Assembly: GCA_033239005.1 (NCBI GenBank)
Contig: BSQZ01000004.1
Span: 16,699,507-16,763,506, forward strand
DNA from: Lamellibrachia satsuma
Lineage: Eukaryota; Annelida; Polychaeta; Sabellida; Siboglinidae
Direction of reading: 5' to 3'
Length of the DNA stretch: 64,000 bases
Shown: positions 11,201 through 22,002 of the stretch, one piece after another
How the letters are laid out: each line of letters opens with the position of its first letter
Numbering within the stretch: the stretch's first letter is position 1
Position numbers and translations under genes: made by a program
The notes under the pieces: model-generated
Databases searched by the model: none
Told to the model about the DNA's origin: nothing
Seen by the model: only the letters and a program-made list of their open reading frames with translations

Positions 11201-13593
11201 CGCCTGGACACAATGCTCCCAGAGCCCACACTTCGACATAGCAATACAGTACATGTAGTAATATTCCTACAACACAAGACAATTCATGGCATCATCACCA
11301 GCACATTAAAACATTAACCCAATACCGACAATACTCGACACAAACCTATTTGCATATACTGCATCACTGGACTACACTACTTGCTAAAATTCCTACTCTA
11401 TATATTTTTGTAACCTAAAAGGGGGTGGGGCCATAACGCCTGATTAGCAATAAACCACATCCCAACATCGAGGATGGAAGGGAAGTCATCTTCCACTCCG
11501 CACCAAAACCCTATGTGAACGGGCAGATAGCCGAATGAAAAGCCCAAAGTCCACTGGGAAAGCGTCATAGGGAAGGTGGTTTTTATGTAGTTTATTGTTA
11601 AGCATAAAGTTGCTGCACCATAACCACTGTTGTCAGGTATTACGATGTCTTGTGATAACAACCAATTGTTGCAGGTGAAGAAGAGCAGTGTTGGCGCTGG
11701 GGGTGATGCTGGGATGAAACGAGGACGTGGACGGCCACGCAAGAACCCAGAACCAGACAATGTGACTGATGATGAGGAGGAAGAGGTAGAATATATTTAC
11801 AGAATAAAGCAAAAACCACAAGAGTAGTTATGGGGGAGATCATCCACTCAAAGTTGGCATTTTGCTCAGAATTGTCTTATGGTTTCATCAATGTTGTGTT
11901 TTGTTCAGAAGAGATTTCATGGCAGTCAGGAAATCCACACAAATGTGATTTTTCGTTTTTGAGGGGAGGAGGACTAAAAAAAACTTACATGTTCCCCGGT
12001 CACCAAATTATTCAAATTTTGTGTGTCAGTTTGTTCATCTGCAATAAAATAGTGTACTACCTAGAATACGATGAAATCATTGTATGGGAGGAAACAGCCA
12101 TTTTCATGGTGATTACTTTAGAAGCACTAAGCGAGTTGATGGTAAATTTCATTTTATGGATTACCTTAAATGATTTCTATTAGGTACCATTTTCAAATTC
12201 AATCATTCATTCACGTGGTTGTATATTTGTCAGCATTTTGTAATTTGCAAATAGCTTATTCTTTATCATTGTGGACTTTTTATCATACCATCAAAAGCAT
12301 TTTATTTATATATTTATAACCTGTCCGAAGCATTTTCATTGTTATATGTTTTTGATATATTAAATGTTATTTTAACAGTGTGTGCATTACAGAATAACTG
12401 TAATGGGTTTGATTTATTGGGGAAAAAATCTGAAAGAGACGAGTGCAAAACGTAATAGCTGTGGCATGGCCAGGGCTGGGTCCAATTACACAAAATTATA
12501 TCAATTACAATTACAATTACATTAATTTTTTTATTTCAATTACAATTACAGTCATAATTTTCTAAATCAATTACAATTACACTGTTTCAATTTCAATTAC
12601 AATTACAATTACATTATGCGGAACCAAATATATTCAGCATTTGTTAATTATGTATTTTTGCACGTTTTGCTTAATTTCAATATTTTGTACACAATTGATA
12701 AACTAATATAACGGTAATGTTTGTACATTTTGTTGAATTGTAACTTTGAATTATTCTAATGAAAAGATAGCTGTTTAAAACATATTTTTATTATATAAAA
12801 ATACAATGCAATATCCAGACATAATCCTACAGGACATATTCCAATGCAGACATTTATCCGTGCGCATTTCTTAAATTTTTCTTTGGAAAATACTAATAAT
12901 AGGGTTTGATGTGTTTACTTTGAGATTGTAGCTCCTGCTCTAAGCTGACATTCTTAATTGGTCTGCCCTTTGCTTTGTGTGAGTTGGGAATGGGAAGAGA
13001 GGCCATATAAACAGTCCTTTCCACCTGACCTGTCTCCAACCCACCACAACACAAGGGGTGTAATTGGCTTGCTAATTCTGCAATGTTTCACTGAATGTCT
13101 GTGCATTGTTTATTGCTTCCTGGCTGTTACCAACTTACTGAAAAGGCTAATTGCTAAGGCTACCCACCACTAGCACCACTGACCAGTACCCACCAGATAG
13201 TGAATACTGAGACTTAAATGTAAATATATAAGCAGGTGTTATTATTAGTCTTGATTTTCAACTCATGTGAGACTTAAATTATATTTTTATTGACAATGCG
13301 TTCAGGTAGTTTGTGATATGAAACATACTGTAATTGATTGTAATTGAAATAAAATTTCAATTATACAAAATATAACAATTACAATTACAGCAAAATTTTG
13401 AAACCATAATCAATTACAATTACATGATTTTGCTGTAATCAATTACAATTACATAATTGGACCCAGCCCTGGGCATGGCAGCTTTAACGAAAACGTGATC
13501 TATCTGTTTTCGTACATCTGCACTGTTGTTGTTGTTTTGAAGGACGAAGATGTGTTAGATGTATCCGCACCATCTGATGGTGACACCTGCTAA
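2143..13593 (+). CDS. HMGA-like multi-AT-hook chromatin protein, 9 exons, 190 aa
   Basis: Predicted nuclear protein that binds the minor groove of AT-rich DNA through AT-hooks. Exons: 2143-2292, 2916-2963, 7464-7508, 7901-7927, 8598-8645, 9221-9262, 10380-10430, 11675-11785, 13543-13593. Each has AG before and GT after (mostly GTATGT, GTACGT or GTAAGT), and every junction is phase 0. Six hooks are centred on GRP at residues 35, 58, 75, 99, 129 and 156, each as RGRPKK or RGRPRK. Exons 4 and 6 are short Lys/Pro/Glu linkers. The tail (about residues 164-180) is Asp/Glu-rich, as in HMGA proteins. Vertebrate HMGA has three hooks in about 100 residues, so this protein is larger and more repetitive. 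The start is the first ATG of an open exon beginning MPSDIKQESVSED. Orthology to HMGA is inferred; another AT-hook family is possible. Confidence 0.85.
2916..2963 (+). CDS. AT-hook gene exon 2 (hook 2)
   Basis: 16 codons, MSSGRPRGRPKKSHVE, between TTTTAG and GTATGT. It begins with ATG directly after the acceptor. Confidence 0.85.
2964..5712. other. AT-hook intron 2, 5' part: no gene seen
   Basis: Intron 1 (2293-2915) and this part of intron 2 hold no coding signal I can support. A 'CTTCCGGAAGAAACC'-type motif recurs at 4320-4350 and around 5625-5680, suggesting an old repeat. Confidence 0.5.
5713..6634 (+). mobile_element. Decayed hAT-type DNA transposon (ZNF862/KIAA1586-like)
   Basis: The ends form 15-bp inverted repeats, CAGGACTTGACATTA at 5713 and the complement of CAGGGTTTGACATTA ending at 6634, with two mismatches. 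They enclose a fragment of hAT-type transposase C terminus (6110-6484) on the plus strand. At 922 bp it is an internally deleted copy. The flanking 8-mers (AGGCATAG and CATAACAT) do not form a clear target duplication. It sits in AT-hook intron 2. Confidence 0.65.
6110..6484 (+). pseudogene. hAT-like transposase C-terminal fragment
   Basis: The reading 'LLPVNTAVCERGFSTMKR' followed by 'DVAIEGPYPDHF' matches the dimerisation-domain signature of hAT transposases and their ZNF862/KIAA1586-like relatives (LPVSTAxxERGFSxMKR..L..L..I.IEGP). There is no BED finger or catalytic core. The expected segment between 'MKR' and 'SSLA' is shortened, so this is a remnant. Confidence 0.7.
6635..7463. other. 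AT-hook intron 2, 3' part: nothing recognised
   Basis: No coding signal or clear repeat between the hAT remnant and exon 3. Confidence 0.4.
7464..7508 (+). CDS. AT-hook gene exon 3 (hook 3)
   Basis: 15 codons, KTSSGKPRGRPKKTE, after a TTTATTTCAG acceptor and before GTATGT. Confidence 0.85.
7901..7927 (+). CDS. AT-hook gene microexon 4 (linker)
   Basis: 27-nt microexon KSPVKAELK, with a TTCATTTCAG acceptor and a GTATGT donor. It carries no hook. It is supported by splice sites, phase and basic composition only. Confidence 0.6.
8072..8295 (-). mobile_element. LINE family 1, copy D (3' tail)
   Basis: The complement of this block matches the family tail: 'TTAACAAGATTGCCATCC' at 8072, then 'GGCAAGTGGACAAGGAAGCC', then diverged ORF 3' end up to about 8295. 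Inserted on the minus strand in AT-hook intron 4. Confidence 0.85.
8598..8645 (+). CDS. AT-hook gene exon 5 (hook 4)
   Basis: 16 codons, MSAPSKPRGRPKKEVD, between CCTTTCAG and GTACGT. Like exon 2 it starts with ATG at the acceptor. Confidence 0.85.
9221..9262 (+). CDS. AT-hook gene exon 6 (linker)
   Basis: 14 codons, DSEPEAKKTKNTPK, between GATTGTAG and GTACGT. It is a charged linker without a hook. Confidence 0.65.
9317..9800 (+). repeat. Dispersed repeat R3, copy 1
   Basis: About 480 bp that aligns along its length with 25300-25880 (same strand) and, inverted, with about 42440-43035. Shared blocks include 'CAGTCCATCGCGAATCCGG', 'AGATCTGGTAAGGATCAAA', 'TTTCACCAAGGGTGAAAAT' and 'AAATCGAATTGAGGA'. 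This copy has a single version of the 'GTGTAGTGTGTGACTA' segment that is expanded in the others. In AT-hook intron 6. No ORF; type unknown. Confidence 0.8.
10380..10430 (+). CDS. AT-hook gene exon 7 (hook 5)
   Basis: 17 codons, KVSSGRPRGRPKKAQTA, after CTCTTTTCAG and before GTATGT. It is very close to exons 2 and 3. Confidence 0.85.
10540..10908 (+). repeat. About 27-bp minisatellite, roughly 13 units
   Basis: Tandem units of the form GAGGAGAGCAACAACAGTT followed by CTCATTAA or ATAATTAG. Lies in AT-hook intron 7. The long minus-strand open frames here are repeat artefacts. Confidence 0.9.
11040..11640 (+). repeat. Dispersed repeat R1, copy 1
   Basis: Diverged copy of the element at 27145-28030. 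Shared blocks are 'GATATGAAAAGGCCAAATAA' near 11076, a pair of inverted GTGTGG..CCCACAC motifs (11151-11233), 'TATTCCTACAACA', 'GGTGGGGCC' and 'CACTGGGAAAG'. Lies in AT-hook intron 7 just before exon 8. Confidence 0.6.
11675..11785 (+). CDS. AT-hook gene exon 8 (hook 6 and acidic segment)
   Basis: 37 codons from a TTGTTGCAG acceptor to GTAGAA. It holds SVGAGGDAGMKRGRGRPRK (a copy of the exon 1 module) followed by the acidic run DDEEEE. An alternative read-through of the donor would end at 11827. Confidence 0.8.
12471..13471. mobile_element. Non-autonomous hAT element, 1001 bp, with perfect TSD
   Basis: Starts CAGGGCTGGGTCCAATTA and ends with its perfect complement TAATTGGACCCAGCCCTG. It is flanked by identical 8-bp duplications GGCATGGC at 12463-12470 and 13472-13479, the hAT hallmark. 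Both subterminal regions (12483-12615 and 13328-13455) are packed with ATTACA / AATTAC repeats in inverted arrangement. No transposase-like ORF inside, so it would need a partner. It lies in the last AT-hook intron, 71 bp before exon 9. Confidence 0.9.
13543..13593 (+). CDS. AT-hook gene exon 9 (acidic C terminus and stop)
   Basis: DEDVLDVSAPSDGDTC then TAA, after a TTTTGAAG acceptor that lies just 3' of the hAT insertion. It continues the acidic tail begun in exon 8 in the same phase. Confidence 0.7.
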   Translation, partial: DEDVLDVSAPSDGDTC

Positions 13594-14139
13594 ATGGATG
13601 TTCTACAGAAAGAGAAGAAGCATTAAACATTCACATGTTAGCAGAGTCTGTCTTGTTATTGTTTTGCATGGATTTTGAATTTTATACGTAGCTGTGTTTA
13701 GATCAAGATGTGTGCTTTAGTGTTTGATGTTTTTCTTGTCAGTATAACTGTACAAGTTTCGTGTGATTGTAGTTTTAAATCGAGTGCCACTATGGCATAG
13801 TTTTATTTATCTGTAATATGAGGCCACTGATCAGAATGAAAGATTTCATGTCTATGCATTAGATTGTGAGACTTGTGTAGCCATAGAAGCTATTGGTAAA
13901 TGTTGTCACAGTTATGTGTAGTGGACATGCAAAAAAGAACGCATGACAAAGTTCTGTAAAATATGGCAAGGAAGTTACCAGTTAGAATATAACACCAGTG
14001 CGGCTTTGTCATACTAGTGGACACGCGATCTTTTATTAGCCTTAGCTATTTGTGTGTGCAAGTCATGTAATGAATGTTTGTTCTGGTACTGCTATGGAAA
14101 CATTGTATTAATGCCGGGGCAAGAGTGCAGCCCAGTTTC

Positions 14140-14145
14140 AATAAA
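14140..14145 (+). terminator. Candidate poly(A) signal of the AT-hook gene
   Basis: AATAAA about 550 nt after the stop codon, followed by T-rich sequence. The stretch 13594-14139 shows no other gene and would be 3'UTR. Confidence 0.35.
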
Positions 14146-14214
14146 TACATTTTTACTACAATTTATGCAGTTTCGTTGTCATTTCATAGAAGTGACTTGC
14201 GCCTGGAATGTATC

Positions 14215-14640
14215 AACAGAATTCAAAGTAAATATTCTCACCTATCGGTCAGCTATCCATAAGAGCTGCCTTGAGTGGCACACACCTGTAACACTGGTAA
14301 CAGAAATCTGTAAAACCCCCAAATGAACCCGTATGATTATTTGCATCTGCTGGTTTGCTTTGCATGCTCAAAAGGAGCTCTCCATGCAAACAAATATATT
14401 GGTTGGATCTCGTGAGACTGGTGCATGTGATTGTGTACAATTAAAATATGAGAGTCACCCTTCAGGCGTGTTTCAAGTGAAGTTTGAACTGAAGATCTGT
14501 TGATCGCATGTCATTTGATAAAAATGGGCCATATCCTGCATTGAAAGTTACAAAGAAGCTTCCAAGCGCACACGATCATAAGGAATGTCTCCTTGCATGC
14601 TCATGACTTGAAGGTAAACCCGCCATGCGATCAGGCCATA
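14215..14640 (+). repeat. Dispersed repeat, partner of 19570-19940
   Basis: Weakly conserved but collinear with 19570-19940. Shared blocks include 'TGATTATTTGCATCTGCTGG' against 'TGATTATCTACACCTGATG', 'TGCAAACAAATATATTG' against 'TGCAAACTGGGATATATTG', and a similar 3' segment ending near 'CTGCATTGAAAG'. Type unknown. Confidence 0.45.
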
Positions 14641-14764
14641 AATATACTCTTACTGAATAAAAATGCCGTTTGTTGGCAATCTAGGCATGGAGTTGTGTGA
14701 GGACATATCGACTTTGCTATGTGCGAGATCAACTTCTGGAAGATCAGTGCTAGTCATTCTATTC

Positions 14765-16447
14765 TATTCCACAGAAGATATCAGCTCACCTCCAGTTCCA
14801 TTGACTAAATTTGAGGGCAATACATCAGAACATTTAGGGCAGTTATTTGTAACTCCTGAAATGATAGCAAAGAAAATTAAGAAGATGAAAGATAATAAAT
14901 CACTTGGAGTTGATGGGATACCACCAAAACTGCTAAAGGAAATTGTGATCAAATTAGTACACCACTTGCAAACTTATTTAACTTGTCACTAGAAGAAGGA
15001 ATAGTTCCTTCAGAATGGAAAGAAGCAAACATTACGCCGCTGTTTAAGAAGGGATCGAGGAAGAAGCCAGAAAATTACAGACCAGTGAGTTTAACATCAG
15101 TTGTATGTAAATTACTCGAAACATTAATTAGAGACCACATGGTGGAATTCCTCATAAAACATAAATTAATAAATACATCTCAACATGGATTCCTAAAAGC
15201 AAGGTCATGTCTAACCAATCTCTTATGTTTTTTAGAAGAAATTACAAAGTGGGTAGATCACGGGTCACCAGTGGATGTTGTCTACTTAGATTTTCAGAAA
15301 GCTTTCGAAAAAGTGCCACATCAAAGACTTACTTAAACTAAAAGCCCATGGTATAGGCAATGATGTAATCAACTGGATAGAAAAGTGGCTTACACACAGA
15401 AGACAGAGAGTAATAGTAGATGGTAAGATTTCAAACTGGAAATCTGTTTTGAGTGGGGTACCACAGGGATCAGTGTTATGCCCTATACTGTTTTTAATAT
15501 ATATAAATGATTTGGAGGATGACATATCTAGCAAAGTACTCAAATTTGCAGATGACACAAAAGTATTCAGAAAGGTTACTAATGATACAGATAAACAAAG
15601 TTTACAGGATGATCTAAAAAAATTAGTTAAATGGTCAGAAAAATGGCAAATGTTATTTAATTTTGGGAAGTGTAAATGTATACACATAGGACATGGAAAT
15701 ATGGATGAGGAATATAAAATGGGGGATGCTGTACTAGGTAGAACCACACAAGAAAAGGATTTAGGAGTAACATTTAATGCTGACATGAAAGTTTCAGAGC
15801 AATGTGGGATTGCTGCTTCGAAAGGAAATAAAATTCTAGGGCTAATTAGGAGAACTATCACGTATAAGGAGAAACATCTAATTGTACCCCTGTACAAAGC
15901 AATAGTTAGACCACATTTGGAATATTGTATTCAAGCATGGAGGCCATATCGTAAAAAAAGACATAGATAAGCTAGAAAGAATACAATGAAGAGCAACTAA
16001 GATGATTCCAGAATTAAGAGACCTTAGTTACGAAAGTCGCTTATTACAATGTGGTTTGACAACACTAGAGACCAGGAGACTAAGAGGAGACCAAATAGAA
16101 GTGTTTAAAATAGTGAACGGTTATGAGGATGTTGATAGGAATATGTTCTTCAAACTTAAAGAAGGCAGTAGAACCAGAGGACACAAAGCAGCATTAGTTA
16201 AGGAGCAGTGTAAGTTGGACATGAGAAAGTACTCATTCTCACAGAGGGTGATCAATGAATGGAACAAACTGCCAAATGATTGTGTTAATGCTAGTAGTGT
16301 GAATATGTTTAAAAATAGAATTGACAGATATCTGATAAGGGCGGGCTACACATAGATCAGAAAATTGTTGGATTCTCGATAAGCCAATGGCTTCCTTGTC
16401 CACTTGCCATCTGGAACTTGTTGTTCGAGATGGTAATCTTGTTAAAT
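14765..16447 (+). mobile_element. LINE family 1, copy B (longest; reverse transcriptase, broken)
   Basis: Non-LTR retrotransposon 3' part. It encodes the RT domain in pieces: 'NKSLGVDGIPPKLLK', 'EWKEANITPLFKKGS', 'ENYRPVSLTSVVCKLLE', '[17 protein letters not shown]', 'SGVPQGSVLCPILFLIYIND' and the catalytic 'KFADDTKVF'. A C-terminal region ends '[19 protein letters not shown]'. Frameshifts occur near 14948, 15330 (a 2-nt loss relative to copy C) and 15955 (an extra A), and there is a stop near 15988, so it is inactive. The 3' tail has 'GCCAATGGCTTCCTTGTCC' and 'AATCTTGTTAAATT'. The 5' end of a full element (endonuclease) is absent. The style fits the CR1/L2 superfamily. It lies between the AT-hook and HEMK1 genes. 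Confidence 0.92.
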
Positions 16448-17780
16448 TTGGTGGTGATGACGACGATGTGAACAACTTCAAATTACAGTTTTTTAACTGA
16501 TGCGTTTGTATTATAAATGCCACAGTTCCTTTCGTGATTGTCTTAGAGATCTAGTGTCTGGTGCAAGATGTAGCTATTATATCTGTCTAAAACTTTTGCA
16601 AATGAACTTGCCATGTATTCACAACAGAAAGAGTAAAGAACTATGTTAAAATTTGGGCAAGTACTTCGCAAAAAAAAGATTTTGACTGTATTCATTTCAT
16701 CTTATCATATTATTGCATAAATCAAGAGTTATGCACATAATAAGCACATATTTGGAAAGTTGAATTTCTTAGCTTTCATTTCATATACAACACATGTATA
16801 TAATAACATTATTAGTTGAGAAAATCAAATTTGATAGAATACGTAGAGATTTTTAAAATATGGTCAAAATGTCCTTGTAAAATCGGTACAATTCCAGGGC
16901 AGGTGATCGGTATAAAAAGGGTTAAATACTTTATGGTATTTTTATCTGAAGATCGCATACACTGAATTCACCTTCACTATATAAATTAGTTATCTTATAA
17001 ATTAATTTTAGGGTACATGTAATCCCTTCTTTCAGTTTCATCCCATCAGGACAGTCGTAGGAGTGACATTGCAACAGTCTTCGCCAGCCTGGTTCCTGGT
17101 TGCTGTGGTGCATAGCAGGGTCGTTAGGCTAAACTGGGTCCTGTACGTTGTCCAGCCATTTTCACAAAACTTAGTCAACATAATATTAATAAACACGGGT
17201 AGTGTTGGCATCACATCTCTAAAATCAAACAATGAGTATGGATACGACTACAGTCAGGTCTATCTCCAAGAAAATATGGATCACCCTAAAATTCTTGGAG
17301 TTGATACATCGATACGGGCAATATGTCAATACTTAGATAACATGATGCGCTGCGCTATATCCGAATTTCTAATTAGATACTCGCGCCGAGCGTTTTACCA
17401 GTAGTGCGGAGTGGTAAACAAAAACACATGGTGCGTGTTGCTCACGGAATCTGCTGCTGGACGAAGTCCTCCGGGTTAAGAAAATGAATACAAATACCTA
17501 CTAGCGATGTATTGTTATTAATACGGATAATACATCTCATCCAGGAAAGTATGCTAATGACAATAGCAGCAGTGTGACAATTGTAACGTTTGAGAAGGAA
17601 GACAGATAGTGAGCGATAATGAAGGCACATTTGTTGTGACATTGCGATTAGTCAAGGTACTGAGGCTGAATGTCCGAGTACAACGGTAAACGTTAAAATC
17701 GTTGTGGATCTGGCCTGCTGTGTTTTGTACGTAAATAATCCACCCAAAGCTAGGGTGCTATTAGGTTATACAGTATTTGT
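16448..17780. other. Intergenic; nothing recognised
   Basis: No convincing gene or repeat. Short open frames around 17063-17404 and 17442-17642 lack family signatures. Confidence 0.4.
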
Positions 17781-17932
17781 CAGTAGGACCCCTCTAAAGC
17801 GGCCACCCACGTGACCGAGATGAAGTGGCCTGATTAAAGGGGTGGCCGATTTACAGAGAAACAGACTAATATAATGGCCATTTTTAAGGGTGTCCGTTTC
17901 TGAAGGGTGGTCGCTTTAAAGGGTTCTACTGT
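17781..17932. mobile_element. Small TIR element (MITE), 'CAGTAGRACCCC' type
   Basis: About 152 bp. The left end CAGTAGGACCCCTCTAAAGC and the right end, read on the minus strand as CAGTAGAACCCTTTAAAGCG, are inverted repeats that continue into GGCCACCC / GACCACCC. Related elements occur at 30785, 31950, 51338 and 53860. Confidence 0.7.
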
Positions 17933-18009
17933 ATATGAGTATGGCTAATTTTTACTATCCATATATATATATATATATATATATGTGGATTTATATACAT
18001 ATATATATA

Positions 18010-18450
<441 letters not shown>

Positions 18451-18477
18451 TATATATATATATATGTATATATATAT

Positions 18478-18542
<65 letters not shown>
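18451..18542. repeat. (TA)n array
   Basis: Dinucleotide array directly 3' of the foldback arm, with ATATGTA and ATCCATA interruptions at its left end. Confidence 0.95.
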
Positions 18543-18546
<4 letters not shown>

Positions 18547-18766
18547 AAGTATACATTGCCAAATTATTTTCAAGAAGTTATTTGAAAATCTTTGATCCAG
18601 TTTAAATTCATGTTGATTCATACATACGTTGCTCTTTTACAGGTATAAAGCATTGTGAAACAAAAAGATTACTCACGTATGCCACTGGACGATATCAAGA
18701 ATATGTTCCATGAATATATCTCAAAAATGTGTCCCAGTTAAGTTTTGTGTGTCATCCACAGTAACC

Positions 18767-19171
18767 ATGTTGCATCGGCAATTAGGAAAAGTACTGCACC
18801 ACATTCGGGATTGTTCTACTGAGAGGCTACATTTGTTGGCGGCAAAAGTTACGTGCTGTTATATACACACCGACAAAACGTGTAGACACAATCAGTGGAA
18901 TACAAGTGTACAAAGATGTATGTGGACTTGTGTTAAAGGGACAATGCACAGAAATAACTGTCACGTGATCCAACCCTCTCGAAAGGTGCAGTCATGTTTA
19001 GATCATTCTGTTGCTAGGACAGCATTATTGACAGAGCTTACCACAACAGTGAAGCCAAAGACAGTGCAAGAGTGTTGTGTCAGACTTCAGGAAATGTTTC
19101 TGTCATGCAATATCTCCGAACCTGACCAGTCAGCTCAGTACATTGTTTCATATGTCCTCGGCCATAAAACT
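18767..19171 (+). CDS. HEMK1: HEMK1 exon 1 (presequence and N-terminal helices)
   Basis: The end of the exon, '[14 protein letters not shown]', matches the SSEYIVAHVLG-like N-terminal domain of HemK; the donor is GTAAGT. Residues 1 to about 95 have no family match and are partly Cys/His-rich, so the start is the least certain part. A possible acceptor at 18641 (TTTTACAG) suggests an upstream untranslated exon. Confidence 0.7.
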
Positions 19172-21669
19172 GTAAGTATAGAAGCTTGTAATTTTGTGCT
19201 CATTGAATTACAAAATCTAATGGTTTTTTATCATAATTTCATATTGTATACTACATGTATATCTATTCCACCATCCTGACCAATTTTTTTAATATTATTT
19301 GACCGCTATTGTCGTGACCAACAGCAGACACGCTTAGTGGGCGACTGCACAGGTTTATTTGGGTAAACACCCTACAAGCCACTGTCCATGGCAAAGACAC
19401 CCAGGACCCCGGTAACAGGGTTAAAGGTACATAAGCCTACTGCTAGCAAGGTATTCTACGACATCCATCTGTCATGGCTCAGCTTGCCTATAGCAATATC
19501 GACTACTACAGCTGTTATCTGTTTATGAATATCTACCTTTTGTTTAGTACATTCACAAACAGCTGTTGACAGTTTCCAATACAATGTGGATGTTTATTTC
19601 GGTCAGAAGTTCACCGGATGGCCATATAATTAACACCCATAAATGATGTCCCCTCTGCATGCAATGTAAATGTTATATAGACCCTAAAACATTCCGATGA
19701 AGCATAAATCAATGAGATCTGCAGCACAAATGAATTTGTGTGATTATCTACACCTGATGTTGTGCTGTGCAAGCTCAAAGCAAGCTCAATGCAAACTGGG
19801 ATATATTGATTGCATCTTGCAAAATTTTGGCACAACTGGCTAGGCACAGGTAAAATATTTGCGAGAGTTGTACTTCAGTGATGTTTTGAATTGATGTTCT
19901 GCTATTCGCCAATTGATAAATGTGGACCGAATCTGTAATGCAGAAAATTTTTCTTTACAAAACTAAAGATTTGTCTCTTATGCATGGACAATTTAAAAAT
20001 CTATAATACTTATTGGTAAACCATAACAGTTGGCACATATTTGACTATGAGAATAATTTCTTGAGGGTTTGACCAAGATATTTATTTATAGCTACATCAT
20101 GTTGACCTGATGACCATGATGTCAGCCAGTCAACTCCATGAGGTGTCCGCACTGACCAGGCGACGGCTGGACGGCTGCCCAGTCCAGTATGTACTGGGCG
20201 AGTGGGACTTCAGAGATCTCACGCTGCGTATGGAGCCACCTGTATTCATTCCTCGGCCAGAGACAGAGGTTAGGGGGTTTCTCCTAGGGGGTCTTTCCAA
20301 AGGGGTCATCTCACTAACAGCTGAACAGCAACATAAACTAGCATTTCCCTGTTAAAATAACAACTTGTGTAGATATTTTTTAATATTGACTCATTTTCCC
20401 TGTTATGGTTACAGGTAGTAGGCCTGTTGTCTAATATTGAATGGTTATGAAGAGTTTTATAGAATATTTTCTTTAATTTAAGGGCATATAAGAACTAGAG
20501 CATGAGACACACAGTGGTAATTGGTAAAAGAAGATTTTTATAGAATATTTTCTTTAATTTAAGGGCATATAAGAACTAAAGCATGAGACACACAGTGGTA
20601 ATTGGTAAAAGAAGGTGGAGGTTGAATATGACTGTTATGAGCTGATTCTCATTCAGTGGGATAAATGATATGACTAAAATTTGTCTTCTCATTGTGTAAA
20701 TGTTAGAACTGACAAATATCTCAGCAGAGCGAGCGAAATGTCGATAAAGACTATTTTCTGATTTATTCAAACATTTCAGTTTGAAATGCAAGTTTACATA
20801 AATAATCCAAAAGTAATTAAAAAGAATAAAAAAATGTGATGTTTTTTTCACGTCAGTTACGCTACAGTGTATATTGTTTTTACTGCTCCAGGAATTGGTA
20901 TCACTTGTGCTAGATGATCCTGTGGTGAAGAACAGTAAATGCTTCATCGAAATTGGTTGTGGCAGTGGCGCCATCTGTCTGTCACTACTGAGTGAACGAC
21001 CAGAGGTAAATATTCCAGTTATGTCCCATGAGTGTTTAATTGAATTTAAGCTATTTCAGTGATGAAGTCGGTAAAGATTTTTAAAGTTGTAAAATGTTGT
21101 CATTATAAAGTGGATTCCTAAATCATACATTGGAATATTCAACCTGTATTGTTGCAAATTTAATAATATTATTATAGCCATTCATGTTTGTTTGAAAGTC
21201 AGTTTGTTTTGCTCTTGTAGAAATAAGCACTGTAGTAGACACATCAAACTTTTTAAAAAGCTGAACATACTATGATTTGTCTCATGCATCTTGTGTATGT
21301 CAGCTTTAAATTGTTCCAGTATTTGATTATGTTCTTATATTCTCAGAAACAAGATATTTAATTTACTTAGATAGTTTGACCTCTGCGTTGTTCACCCTTC
21401 TCCAGAATGATGTTCTTGTTGTGTGGTCACTAGGTGGCGATACAGTATACTACTCTGTAGTACACTACCGCCACCTGGTGGTATAAAGTAAACCACTGTT
21501 CTAATGAAGATTGCTAAGCATAGAGTTACATCATTAATCATTCCCTTATAGACGAACGGGTGTTCTATTTATGTCTGTGCTTATCAATTATGAGAAGAAA
21601 ATAATTCATATGACGTTTAATTTTCTTAATTCAATGTGAGGAAATATATAATATATATATATATATATA

Positions 21670-21718
<49 letters not shown>

Positions 21719-21948
21719 CAGATATGTATACATATATGTATACATATATGTATACATATACGTATACGTATACGTATACATATACGTATACATATACGTA
21801 TACATATACGTATACGTATACATATACGTATACATATACGTATACATATACGTATACATATATATATGTATATATATATGTATATATATATGTGTATATA
21901 TATGTGTATATATATGCATATATATATGTATATGTATATATATATATG

Positions 21949-22002
<54 letters not shown>

